Source of the DNA: Castanea sativa
Lineage: Eukaryota; Streptophyta; Magnoliopsida; Fagales; Fagaceae
DNA: 64,000 bases
NCBI RefSeq assembly: GCF_040712315.1
Contig: NC_134014.1
Location: 42,273,634 to 42,337,633 of the forward strand
Reading direction: 5' to 3'
Position 1 is the stretch's first letter. Every line of letters begins with the position of its first letter. The notes below the pieces were generated by a model that saw only the letters and a list, made by a program, of their open reading frames with translations, was not told the origin of the DNA and searched no databases. Shown one piece after another: positions 46,840-58,458 of this stretch. The translations under genes and the position numbers were made by a program.

Positions 46840-48100
46840 ACTCATTCACGGTAAGGACAGAAATCTGCCCTCGGTTCGATTCCTATCACCGAGAAGGTGA
46901 AAACCTTACGCTATTATTATCTAAGGATAGAAACCTACCCTCGGTTCGATTCCTATCACCGAGAAGGTGAAAACCTTAGGCTATTTTATCTAAGGACAGA
47001 AACGTACCCTCGGTCCGATTCCTATCACTGAGAAGGTGAAAACCTTACGCTATTATTATCTAAGTACAGAAACCTGCCCTCAGTTTGATTCCTATCACCG
47101 AGAAGGTGAAAACCTTACGCTATTATTATCTAAGGACAGAAACCTACCCTCGGTCCGATTCCTATCACTGAGAAGGTGAAAACCGTACGCTATTATTATC
47201 TAAGGACAGAAACTTGCCCTCGGTTCGATTCCTATCACCGAGAAGGTGAAAACCTTACGCTATTATTATCTAAGGTCAGGAACCTGCTCTCGGTCCGATT
47301 CCTATCACCGAGAAGGTGAAAACCTTAGGCTATTTTATCTAAGGACAGAAACCTACCCTCGGTCCGATTCCTATCACTGAGAAGATGAAAACCTTACGCT
47401 ATTATTATCTAAGTATATAAACCTGCCCTCAGTTCGATTCCTATCACCGAGAAGGTAAAAACCTTATGCTATTATTATCTAAGGACAGAAACTTGCCCTC
47501 GGTTCGATTCCTATCACCGAGAAGGTGAAAACCTTACGCTATTATTATCTAAGGACAGAAACCTGCCCTCAGTTTGATTCCTATCACCGAGAAGGTGAAA
47601 ACCTTAGGCTATTATTATCTAAGGACAGAAACCTACCCTCGGTCCGATTCCTATCACCGAGAAGGTGAAAACCTTAGGCTATTATTATCTAAGGACAAAA
47701 ACCTGCCCTCAGTTCGATTCCTATCACCGAGAAGGTGAAAACCTTAGGCTATTTTATCTAAGGACAGAAACCTGCCCTCAGTTCGATTCCTATCACCGAG
47801 AAGGTGAAAACCTTAGGCTATTTTATCTGAGGACAGAAACCTGCCCTCAGTCTGATTCCTATCACCGAGAAGGTGAAAACCTTAGGCTATTATTATCTAA
47901 GGACAAGTACCTGCCCTCGGTGCGATTCCTATCACCGAGAAGGTGAAAACCTTAGGCTATTTTATCTGAGGACAGAAACCTGCCCTCGGTTCGATTCCTA
48001 TCACCGAGAAGGTGAAAACCTTAGGCTATTTTATCTAAGGACAGAAACCTGCCCTCGGTCCGATTCCTATCACCGAGCAGGTGAAAACCTTACACTATTC
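46840..48100. repeat. 70-bp tandem array in Ty3 element 2
   Basis: Eighteen units of 69-70 bp, marked by GATTCCTATCACCGAGAAGG at 46878, 46948, 47017 and so on to 48062. The one-base length difference lies in the TATTATTATC versus TATTTTATC segment. Plus-strand frames through it (for example 47665-48157) are artefacts. It lies between the end of pol (46684) and the end of the antisense gene (48479). Confidence 0.95.
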
Positions 48101-48478
48101 TCGCCTAGGTACAAGGACTTGTTCTCAGCATGGCCAGCGACGCCGAGCGTCCAGTAACATAAGTCGCTATGGCTTGAATTCAAAGGGGCTACTCCTGGCC
48201 CCCAAAAGCGAGAAAGTAAGGTATGATGGGCAACCTAATTTTAATCATGTATAGGATCGACAGTTACCAAGCAAGCGACAGGGAAGCACAAACGACATGT
48301 AAACGACATTAATTAAAACAACAATATTTAAACGACATTAATTATAACTGTCCGGAAGACAGGGAAATTGTTCCATCGCACAGCCCGGCGATTTAAGCTC
48401 ATCAAACGTAAAAAAAAAATATATAATAAAAATAATAACATTTAATAAAAAAAAAGAGATAGAAGAAAGGCTAGGTCT

Positions 48479-50791
48479 TCAAACGGCAGGGTTGGTTGGT
48501 GGGGGGGGGGGAGGAACAGGCTGCTCAGTTTCGCTCACAGTTGTCTGGATTATCAGTGGGACCTGGTCTGGTGCAGCTTCGGCCCCAACGCGGATGTTGC
48601 TTGTAACCTCCGAGTCAGCTGCCTCCATGTGAGCATCAATATCCTGCACGAGGTCGATCATACTCGGAGTCTCCTCCTCATCTGAAGCCTCGGTCCGACT
48701 TTGAACGATAGGGGGAGGAGGGGCTAGGTAAGGGATATGCTTGGGGTCCCACAGTGGAGAGTCTGTGGCTACTCCTATCACCTGAAGGGCAGCTAACCAT
48801 CCCTCCCCCAAGCCATGGTGCCGAGCTTGGTCAATGATCAGCTCCGTGAAGTTTTCAACATCCAAGAAGCTGACATTGTACCACTTTTCCTCGCAGGCTT
48901 CGAGGGACTCTTTTAGCCCGGTAATTTCATTAGCTTGGGCTAGGCTCAAGCTATCCACTGTCGCTAACTTGAGCTCTATCTCCCCTAGCTTTTCCTCCAG
49001 GACAATCAACTTTCCTTTGATGGCCTGCTGAGCATTCTCGGCATCTATCACTTTCCTCTCCGATGCCGCTGTAACCTCCCCTTTTTCCCTGGCCGTGGCC
49101 TCAGCAACAGCCTTTAGCGCCTTTTCCCCCTCTAGAGCCTCGGCCGCATCCTTCAACCGCTCGTGCATAATGCTGGTCATTTGCGCAGCCTGGAGATAGG
49201 ATAGTAGCCAAATGGTGAAGTAAAAAAAAAAAAAAACACTCATTGCAATGTACATAGCCAAGGGGAATAGAGTGTTACCGCAATGGAATGCCATTGTAGT
49301 CGCGCGGCAAGTGTCTCGTCATCGCCCTGCGCATAATACTGGATATCCTTGGGCAGCATGAAGCCCTGCACCAAACTTTGGGCCACTCGCCCCCCCGCGC
49401 CCCTGTCCCATAGCCGGATGCTGGCGGTCTCCGGCAAGTACTCATCACCTAATCGGAAGGTGTGCTGCCAGCCGACTCCCAGTCGGGAAGAGGATGCCAT
49501 GTTGGTTCCAACCTGAACTGCAGGGGGTGTGACCACCGGCCCTTCCGGAAGCCTGGAACCGCCCACTGCACGGGGATGGGTCTTCGGCAAAGGGTCACCC
49601 GGGACAGGAGGGTTCTTCTCGGCAACCCTTTTTCTCTTCCTGTTTTCACCTCCGGGGGGAGTTTGACCCGTTCCTTTTGGGGACTGAGTCTGAGCCGCAG
49701 GTCCGGTGCTAGGAATGAACCGAGAAAGGGTCATCTCCCTGTGCTTCACCATTCTCTCCGTGTGGTCAGATGTAATGCCCGGAATATCTACTGGCTCGGC
49801 AGCTCGTTCCTCGGCTACGGGGGCAGTGTCCTCTGGCTATCTGATCGCTTCGTGCCTCCGTCGACTTTGGGACACGCGCTCGGCAGAACCGTCCCTCATA
49901 GGCGCGATGTCGTCTGCAGTAGTATAGCGCGGGCCACGTTCTTGAGCCTCACCTGTGGTGAGCCCGGGGGGAAGGAATATCTTGTACCGCACATCGATGT
50001 ACGACAGGAGCGGGCTGTCTACCAAAAGCGCATGGCTGAAGTTTTGCCAAGTGGTGTACATCGGGTTGACGCCGAGGATCAAATAAGATGCCCTAAGTTG
50101 CTCGTCGTCGTGCACGAAGATCTTCGACCTAAGAACGAAGTTGAGGTCTCGCGCATGTATAACTCGAGTGTCCGGAAAGAACCTTTTGGATTCTGCAACA
50201 AGTCCGGGAACAAACCGATCAGCTATAAAAGAAAAAATATGTAAAATGCAAGAACAAATCAAATGGGGATTGTCGGTACCGGCCAACTTCACGTGGTAAG
50301 AGCGGGCAAAGAAGCTCACTGGCATGCCAGTTACCACGCACCCGAACGAACTCTCCGGCCGAGTTCCTATTAGAGTCGGGCAGGCAGGATATAAGCTGGA
50401 CTCGTGTATCTCTAGTTTTCAAGTAATAACCACGTGTGAAGTTGCCGCACAGTTTATACATGAAATTTATGTCGTGCTGGTTCAACTGCAGCCCGAACAT
50501 GTGATTTAACCGGATGACACAACTAACAACCCTATAAAAGTTAGGGGGAAACTGGTCGGGGCACAAACTGTAAAATCCTAGGGTACCTATTACGAGAGGG
50601 CCTACAAGGAACCTAACCCCACCCTCAAGTATGGACATCAGCAGAAAGAATACTGCGTTCGAGTTAGCAGCCCTCTGAAGTTCGAGGTCGCCCACATTGC
50701 AATACGCAATGTCGACATCCCCTAGGATGCCAAAGGTCTCTCTAAAACTAGCCAAGGCAGCCCCAGGGGTAAGTAGGTGAGAAGACCCCAT
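48479..50791 (-). pseudogene. antisense spliced gene of Ty3 element 2
   Basis: Three exons on minus: 50280-50791, 49279-50222 and 48479-49189, joined by GT-AG introns of 57 and 89 bp, about 720 codons. Exon 1 begins MGSSHLLTPG and carries SILEGGVRFLVGPLV then LCPDQFPPNFYRV, aligning with exon 1 of the element 1 gene. Exon 2 shares LNFVLRSKIFVHDDEQLRAS with LNRVLRSEVFVSEDLQVRAS there and ends in FMLPKDIQYY against LLLPKDMEAL. Exon 3 starts with GCT in both and encodes a coiled coil, then an acidic and proline-rich tail. Exon 1 needs a one-base shift to meet phase 1, and a TAG at 49837-49839 interrupts exon 2. A GTAAGT at 50844-50849 (minus) suggests a 5' UTR intron, as in element 1. Confidence 0.75.
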
Positions 50792-51266
50792 TCCTAGAGT
50801 ATGAAATGGAAGAGAATCGAAAAGGAAAGAGAGACAGAAAGAACTTACTTTGGGCTCTAGGGAGTGGAGAACTGAGGAAGTTTTTGCGCAGGAGAAGAAA
50901 GCTCGGCAAAGGAGAGATTGGGAGCTAGAAGAATGCGAAAAGTGAGAAAAGGAGTTCAAAATGGGCTATTAATAGGGCCTTGAAGCATTTAATGAGGCCA
51001 GGAGTGGGAAAAACCCTCCCAAATCCCTTTCTTGGATAACCCCCCACACGCGTGGGCACGGTTCACAAACCGTCGGGCGGTTCGCCAACTACCAAATATT
51101 AATTACTGACGTGACGATCTGATACAGCGCCATTTTCGAGAAATCTGCTATGACAATTGCCCTGGCCGTGTGCCGAGAGAATACGTCCGCGGGAAGCCAT
51201 CACTACGACTTGCCCGGGATCCTTGATTCATCACCTGAAGCAGAGCATGAATCAAGAGCATGAATC

Positions 51267-51279
51267 AAGGGGGGGCTAT
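51267..51279 (+). promoter_or_regulatory. polypurine tract of Ty3 element 2
   Basis: AAGGGGGGGCTAT directly precedes the 3' LTR, the expected site of plus-strand priming. Confidence 0.8.
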
Positions 51280-51960
51280 TGTACGGGCCTTACCCCCCGT
51301 CAAGCCCAATCGCCCTATTGCCCATGAAGACTAACTCGTATAAGAGCCCCGCACTGATCACACATGGTAACGCACGTGCCGTCTGAGGGGTTCGAGCTCA
51401 AAGTGCTCAAAGTGCTCAAAGCAGCCTATGGCGTGCCCCTGCCGAGCACAGAACTTACAGGCCGACTCGGTTCCAACGCCACTATCACTTTCTCCTTCCT
51501 GTCACCAAACATCCACTTAGGCAAAACGGTATTGGACCTCCCTTTCATTGCCTAGGGAACGCCCCTGCCAAGCATCAAATCCAGCGGTGGAGCCAGTTCC
51601 AATGCCACTCTCACATCCTCCCACTCCCAACTAAACCCCCTCTTCTGAGTAATAGTATTGGACCCCTCCTTCCACCCACCAGGGAAATAATCATGACCAT
51701 TCCACTGAGTTTGGCTATAAATAGGCAAGGAAGATTCAGTTGAAGGGGTTGGCAATTCCAGAGTGGAGAGACAAAAGAAAGTAATACTAATCATTCCCAA
51801 GGAAGAAAGGGTAGTGTTAGTGAGAAAAGAGGGAAGGCTCAGGAAATAGGGCAGCTGAGCATAGCGTCACCCATGGTAGGAAATCCAAAAGCCCACTATA
51901 CAAATAGATTGTGAGCCCAAACTCCCCTTAGGCCCAATAGCCTTATTTTGGGAACGCACA
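51280..51960 (+). repeat. 3' LTR of Ty3 element 2
   Basis: 681 bp. It differs from the 5' LTR by scattered substitutions and a small tandem duplication (AAAGTGCTC repeated near 51403-51420), which explains the longer length. TATAAATA at 51716-51723. Confidence 0.95.
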
Positions 51961-51965
51961 ACCTA

Positions 51966-52590
51966 ATAATATCTTTACAAGATTTTTTAAAGAGTTAATA
52001 TAATATAAAAATAACTATCAATAGTATTTAAGTTATATATTTTACGAATTATATTATACATCTTATTGTATATTTTTAAGTGTATCCATGCATATGCATG
52101 GGGTTAAAAGCTAGTTTATAATAAAAAGATTAGACAAAGAATTTAGATTGTAATATTAGAAATAATAGATAAATTAACAATAAAAGGACTAGACGATTGT
52201 GAGAGACCTCTTTTCTTTGAGGGATGCTCTCAAAAAGAGATTTGGGTGCTTAAGACACCTCTCTTTTGGGTAATTGTGTGAAGTCACCGCTTATTTTGTT
52301 ATACAAAAAAATAAGAAAAAAAATACAATTACATGTCCAAAAATACCTCAAACTCATTAATTGACTATACAATTACATCTTGGTAGAATAACTTTACAAG
52401 GCTTTGGTCCTAGATACAATCTATGTAAAGATTACAAAGCTTTGATCCTAGTTACAATCTACCAAAACAAAAGATAAAACACTAGTTTGCTATCCAAAAA
52501 CCTAAGTTCGGGAGTTAGGTTACGGAATGGGAGGGTGTTAGCACCCATTCCGCCCAAACAGAGTTTGGTATTCTAGATTCTAATGACCAT
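51966..52590. other. unassigned repeat-like spacer
   Basis: No gene. The part from about 52200 contains GGGAGGGTGTTAGCACCC-type wording that looks like a dispersed plant repeat and appears to continue beyond the MITE at 52591-52946. I could not define its ends. Confidence 0.35.
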
Positions 52591-52946
52591 TATACAGCCT
52601 ATAGCAGCGTTTTACAAACGCCACTATAGGTCCGTAACTATAGTGGCGTTTGTGAAACGCTGCTATATATATTTTTTAATTTGGCTGTAGTGGTGTTTCA
52701 CAAATACGAGTATAGGTCCATACCCTATAGTGGCGTTTGTAAAACAGTGCTACAACATTTAAAAAAAAAAAATTTAGCCCATAGCAGCATTTTATAAATG
52801 CCACTATAGATCTATAGTCATGGTAAAATAGTGGCGTTTAGAAACACCACTATAGTAAACGCTGCTATAGCCCAAATAGGTCTATAGTGGCCTTTTTTGG
52901 ACCTGTAGTGGCGTTTCATAAACGCCAGGTCCTGCTTTTTGTAGTA
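52591..52946. mobile_element. CACTA-like MITE with 3-bp target duplication
   Basis: About 356 bp built of the same CTATAGTGGCGTTT/AAACGCTGCTATAG units as 23044-23975. The right end CTTTTTGTAGTA is a CACTA-type terminus (complement TACTACAAAAAG); the left end (TATACAGCC) is degenerate. CAT occurs at 52588-52590 and 52947-52949, as expected for a 3-bp duplication. Confidence 0.6.
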
Positions 52947-53372
52947 CATTCACAAGATATTCAAGCCCTCATAGCTTGAGGAACAACCAATAAAAACAAC
53001 TTAGAAAAAGAAAAACTACTAAAACATAAAATTTGATTACAAGATTAATTACACAAATTAATCTTACACATAGGTGCATCGTCCAATTAAATTAAATTTG
53101 ATCTTTTATAGCATATGAAGTTCGAGACAAAACTAGAATTTCAACTGAGAGGTCCCAAAGTATGAACTTTTTATTTCTTTTAAAAAAAAAACAAAAATTC
53201 AAACTAACATCCATTTATCAACAAAATGAAAGATACAAAACAATTATTTTAATACCTTACCATGCATTTATATATCAATAAAAGTTAAAATTCTTTTAAA
53301 AAGTGAAAATCATCTATGATTTTTTATGTACAAAAATAACTATAATTTAAAAATATTAAGTTAATTAAATAT

Positions 53373-53666
53373 TGCTGAGATTTGGGAGCAAAACCAAAAT
53401 GAGGGAAAATGCATAACTGATTATTATTGATCTAATAGGGGTTTATATACAAAGCATGAAAGGAAAGAGAAACAGAGCATAACTAACTTATGCTAACAGA
53501 CTATTAGCCAACTCCACTAACTAACTAACTTAAAGTCACGTGTACATCACATGCTCATTAACATTCAAGTAAGCGACTTGTAGTTTTCTGTTTATTACAA
53601 AAACTGCGTGTAGCATAGTGATTACAGGCTTTCATCTTCAACACTTGCAGGTCTTCATCTTCAACA
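53373..53666 (-). mobile_element. probable solo LTR, copia type
   Basis: Read on minus it starts TGTTGAAGATGAAGACC, contains a TATATAAACCCC TATA region and ends CCAAATCTCAGCA, so it has TG...CA ends and promoter layout at a length usual for copia LTRs. The flanking pentamers AATAT and AAAAT match at four of five. No internal coding sequence is adjacent. Confidence 0.5.
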
Positions 53667-54024
53667 AAAATAATGACTCCAATCTGCCTACCAAAATTAT
53701 TAATTTATAATTTTTCATTATAACATTAGCTAATTATGTTTACATGCATTGGTCATTGATCTTATTATCTAGTAGTTGCTAAGCTTGCCACGAAATCTAA
53801 GCAAGACAGTGAATTTGATCAAAATAATGTCTCCCATATCATATAAACATAGATGGTTGAGATATTTACATGGACTATGAGTAAAATTCACATACATGCA
53901 TGAGGCAAATCCGTATGAAATTAAGCTTGAGTTTGAAAAAAATATCCCCCATTTTCTTTTCCTCTACTTTGCCTCAGAAGATGTTGCATGGGGTTTCACC
54001 AAAATATGAGTTGACCTACAGTAG

Positions 54025-54028
<4 letters not shown>

Positions 54029-54075
<47 letters not shown>
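54029..54075. repeat. (TA)n microsatellite
   Basis: About 23 TA units; unstable simple repeat. Confidence 0.9.
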
Positions 54076-54078
<3 letters not shown>

Positions 54079-55129
54079 TATGTATAATTTTTAAAAACTT
54101 TTTCTAAGTATAACCATAATTTAATTGACTTTCAGCGAAAATCAATTAGCAAAATTGCAAATAAGTTGGCACCAAACAATCTTTTGTAGTGTAAGAAAGG
54201 AAAAGAATAATTACTTAATTCATTTGCCACAAAATTTAAAAGCGTTTCCAAATTATATATTAAAGTCTAAAATATTCAATTCATTTTGAAAATTTTAAAT
54301 TATTTTAATTAGTGCTCTTGATGAATTAGTATGAACCAAAAATAATAAAATTTCAAGTAAATTGCATTTAAATGTATCGGATACTAAAATACCACACAAC
54401 ATTTTGGTGCCAAAAAAAAAAAAATCCTAAAAATGATGATATTCTTATGATTCTGTGTTTATTTGTTAAGATTTTTCAAGTTGTTTTTTTAAAAATTTCC
54501 TAATACAAAACATCATATGTGATTTATATTGAGGGATATTTTGGACTTTAAATAAGTTCTAAGAATACTTTTTGTAAAGTTTTTGTTATTTTATTTTATT
54601 TTATTAAGCGCGACTTCTTTAGAGTTTAAAGTGAAATAATTTTAAAATTATATTTTTAGAATTAAGATTAACACAATTGAAAATTAAGATAAAACTATAA
54701 GGGGTCTTTGAGTAATTATTCCCACAACAAGTCCTGCACCATAAAGTATGAACTTCTGAGTTGGGTAATTTTTTTAAAAGAAAAAAAAAATTAATAATCT
54801 TCTTTGTTTACCTAATGATGTAGAATTTGATCATTCCTCCCTACCCTTTGTTTAGTGCATGTCCCCATAAGACTCATCAATCATCGATGTCATCATTCAT
54901 CAAGTCTCCACACTCCACATAGACGCGAAAATTAGGTACAGCTTAACTGCTTTGCTTTACTTTACTTACTTTTTTTCTTTTCTTTTTTTCGCTTTACCGT
55001 ACTGCTAAGTCAAGCCCCAATAGATTATAAAAAGTGACATACTTTTTCGATAAAAAGTGACATACTAGGCTCATGGGCCACACTACTAATAATTTACAAT
55101 ATAGATATCATGCGGTTCTATTTTACAAG

Positions 55130-55183
55130 GTTCACGCTGAGATCTTTCTCAAAAAAAAAAAAAAAAAAAAAAGTTCACGCTGA
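55130..55183 (+). mobile_element. poly(A) micro-insertion with 11-bp duplication
   Basis: GTTCACGCTGA occurs at 55130-55140 and 55173-55183 and encloses only GATCTTTCTC plus 22 A residues. It looks like a severely 5'-truncated retroposon tail flanked by its target duplication. Confidence 0.55.
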
Positions 55184-55677
55184 AATTAGTTATATTTATT
55201 TATTTATATAAACGTTACAAGAATGGCATTAACCTATAATATGGATATGACTCTCAAATTTGACAAAAAAAAGAAAAAGATATGACTCTCAAAAAGAAAA
55301 AGAAAAAGAAAAAAAGAAGAGGGGCATGAATTCTGATATACTAGGAGAAAATATTTAATAAAATATTTATTTTTATATTTATTTTTGTTTAAATATGAAA
55401 CTTAATATTTAGAGTAATTATTGATAAACATTGATTATGATTGTGTTTGTATATGAAACTATATATCTTAATATTTAAAGAAAAAGTATGATCGGACAAG
55501 ATTATAATATAGAATATGGTTTCAAGTCAATTTCCTTTAAAATAATTTAAAAATATAAACTGGAATAATAAGAATTTAATATCAAATAATAAAATAATGA
55601 TGTGTAAAATTATGAGTCCTCAAAAACTTATGTGAAAATTTTTATGAGGTCAACTAAAAACCAAATGTATTTGGTTT

Positions 55678-55679
<2 letters not shown>

Positions 55680-55722
<43 letters not shown>
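55680..55722. repeat. (AT)n microsatellite
   Basis: About 21 AT units. Confidence 0.9.
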
Positions 55723-55726
<4 letters not shown>

Positions 55727-56082
55727 AAATTTTAATTAATTCAACTAGTAATTTTTTATTGTTGACGTGTATTTGAATCTTGCATTCACTATAAATCAAT
55801 CAGCCTATTGATAAAGATCATCATGAAGCAAATGTTAGGTTTGAATATATTGTATCTATATTAAAATAAAAAACTAACATATTAAATATGTGACTTTTTT
55901 TTTTTTGAGAAGAAAAAGTGTGGCTTTTAATTTCACAATAATTTTTTTAAGGAAATAGTAATACTTATTAAAATACACGAATACGAAAGTAGTATATAAA
56001 GTTTTTTAAACAAGCTTATAATATATTGCATATAATGTCCAAAAATGGCAAAAGATGTCTACAATAACTTTTTTTAAGTGAA

Positions 56083-56224
56083 AATTTGAATAGAAGATGT
56101 CCAAAAATCAACGTCATCAATACAACGGTCCATTAAGGGCACCAAATCATAATTTAAATAGAAGATGTCCAAAAATTAACCTCATTAATACAATGGTCCA
56201 TTAAGGGCTCCAGATCATTTCGTG
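56083..56224. repeat. 71-bp tandem duplication
   Basis: Two adjacent copies share AATAGAAGATGTCCAAAAAT, CATCAATACAACGGTCCATT (or near copies) and AAGGGC. No coding content. Confidence 0.65.
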
Positions 56225-56895
56225 AAGCAGGGGTTTTCTATATTCAGAGTTTGAGTTGTGAATTTATATACACTAAGAACAATGCTAGAGATATCTGAAT
56301 TCGATTACCATCTTCCGCATTTTGACTTGAAGTGAAATGAGACATCTGAAAAATTGAATGAACATTTTGATTCATTCCGTTTTCTTTTCTGTACTTTTTT
56401 TCATTTGGATCAATTCTTGGCAACGCTTCTCACCATGTTTGGAGAAAAAAAAAAGTTTGGAAAAAACAAAAGAGTAGAGGAATACAGGTGAGTCTTGCCC
56501 CAAAACAAATTCTATTTTTTTCTCTGGTGCCAGAAGCCGAAGGCCCAAAAGTCCAATACATAACAGATTGGTCTTAATGGGCTGAATAAGAAAAAGAATT
56601 CTGAATTAAACAAACCCTATAAACTCCACCTCACATAGTACTTCTCACTTTTTTCCTACTTAGCTATAAACTAGCCCAGTGACATCTTCAGCCCCCCAAA
56701 AAAAAAAAAAACTAGCCCAGTGATATTTTACTAATCCTCTCTCAAAAATTACAAATATTTGTTCATGCAAAATTAAAATAAAAGGAAAAATCTGTTTACA
56801 CCAAAAACTGATTGATGTTTTGGTCTGATAATAAAGAGCAATGACTAGAAGCGGACGCTATAGGTTGAAACTCTTTGAAAAAAAAAAAAAGAGTC

Positions 56896-57758
56896 CTAAG
56901 AGGCAAAAAGTTTTCTTATTTTGCCAATGAATCTTCGGCATACTGGGCACGTCTTGTTTTCTTCATTAAAAATCCTGCAAAACAAAATGAATTTTCCGTA
57001 AGAGACTTATATAATGAATCATACAAGAAGTCAATAACATAATCCACTGCAATCCATACCTTTGAGCACAGACATAACAGGTAGCACAGTGGCCACAAGG
57101 AACAAAGAAACAATTTCGTTGCTCATCATAGCATATTACACATACTTTTCCATCATACAAGTCTTCCGAGGAAGTACTAGTATTATTACTACTACCACTA
57201 CTGCTACTACTACAACTAGAATTCCCTGTTTCCAAATCTTCTCCACAAGTTCCATATGTGATTGGCATTGTCTTTGCTGGCAACAATGGATTTGTTTCAG
57301 TTCCTCCCCCTTCCCCTTCGATCCTCCGGTCCTCCAAGTGTTCAAGATACCTCATAATCAGAAATACAACAATCGCGAGCAATGCTGCAATATTGAAAGA
57401 TCATGAATTATTTAACATCAGCTTTTAATTTCTGTATGCAATTTCATTACCTTAATTTTCTTTTCAATTAGGAAGAAATTCATCACGGGTTGGAGGTAAG
57501 GTAACGTACCTAAAATTGCAGCATAAACAAACAATCGAGCCACAAAAGCAATCGCGAAGCACCATTTATCTATATCGTCCTGTCATTGACAGGGCAAAAT
57601 ATAAGTTCTCTTCTAATGACTAGTCGGTAAAGGAATTCAATAAAAAAATAAGGGGATAAAAGATAGTGCCATACTTCTTTGGACCCGGTTAAATTAAAGG
57701 ATTGGGAGTTAGCCAAGTCGACCTGTACACGATTCAGTACGTGTATTGTGGAACACAT
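56896..57758 (-). CDS. membrane RING-type E3 ubiquitin ligase, APD-like, probably 5'-incomplete
   Basis: Four exons on minus: 57675-57758 (part), 57510-57579, 57060-57384 and 56896-56974, with GT-AG introns and matching phases. From the ATG at 57758 they give 185 residues. Residues 32-61 form one hydrophobic segment. A serine-rich linker (about 107-124) precedes a C-terminal C3HC4 RING with ligands C133, C136, C148, H150, C154, C157, C169 and C172; the protein ends KIRKLFAS. Placement of the RING at the extreme C-terminus after a membrane segment matches the APD (ABERRANT POLLEN DEVELOPMENT) E3 ligases, which are about 400 residues with a large extracytoplasmic part. That part is missing. In the exon at 57675-57810 an in-frame TGA lies upstream of the ATG, so this may be a short gene form or a pseudogene. 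Confidence 0.7.
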
Positions 57759-57810
57759 GGTTTTGGCCGTCTTTTCTGTGTCTTGTTTTGCTCACAAATT
57801 CAAGTTATAT

Positions 57811-58414
57811 CTGAAGAAAAAATGTAAAAATTATCTATGATGCCGCAAGAATGAAACACTGAATAGTGATTAGAGCATTGATTAATACAAAATAGTTTAT
57901 AATAAATGAATACTCTGATCATTTATGCATTTCCATGAAAAACACAATCCAGCACATCCTATTTTAAGCATATCCGAGATAATATTCATCACTTTTTATT
58001 TTTGAAAGTGGTTTACCACATGATTGTCTTGCAAAGGTGAAAGCATACATTTCAAATGCTAACAACATGGTATCTGCTTTCTATCTATATCACTCGTCCA
58101 AAAAGAGGCCCCTTGTTTTGTTAACGTCAATCCGCATGCAGGGGGTTAAGCAGAGCTACAAGCCTCAAATAATACTACGGAGTGTTTAGAACAGCACCAA
58201 TGTTGACCATTGTGTTTGCAAAGAATCTAAAACAACTGGTAAAGATCTACTCTATGAATTCAAAATGCTTTAAAAACCAAATAGCAGCAGGCACCTAAAT
58301 GTGCATGTATACAGCTTTCTAGTCTATGAAACAGACAAATTAAGATCTACATTACAGCCCTTTTTTCCCATTTTCAATACGATCAGACTTAGCTAGACAT
58401 TTGAATTGAGAAAA

Positions 58415-58415
<1 letters not shown>
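57811..58415. other. gene-free stretch upstream of the RING exons
   Basis: No exon could be recognised on minus where the N-terminal half of an APD-like gene should lie. A possible remnant is at 58468-58537. Confidence 0.4.

Positions 58416-58454
<39 letters not shown>
58416..58454. repeat. (AG)n microsatellite
   Basis: About 19 AG units. The 82-codon frame that starts in it (58406-58654) begins with an Arg-Glu run and is not a gene. Confidence 0.9.

Positions 58455-58458
<4 letters not shown>

Larger units (their letters stand above)
40650..51960 (+). mobile_element. complete Tat-clade Ty3 retrotransposon, element 2
   Basis: An 11,311-bp element with LTRs of 672 and 681 bp and a perfect 5-bp target duplication, ACCTA (40645-40649 and 51961-51965). 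Order on plus: 5' LTR, primer site, gag, protease-RT-RNase H-second RNase H-integrase, a 70-bp tandem array, an antisense gene on minus, polypurine tract, 3' LTR. Its LTRs show no resemblance to those of element 1, but the whole layout is the same. All major genes are broken. Confidence 0.95.

Noticed and set aside
46840..48100. CRISPR-like regular repeats
   Set aside because: The whole 70-bp unit is conserved, with no unique spacers, and it lies inside a plant retrotransposon.
47665..48157. Plus-strand frames with periodic protein sequence
   Set aside because: Produced by the 70-bp array; the apparent repeat protein has no start context and other frames are equally periodic.
49462..50244. 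260-codon plus-strand frame in element 2
   Set aside because: Lies opposite exon 2 of the minus-strand gene, which is supported by homology with element 1; the plus frame matches nothing in element 1.
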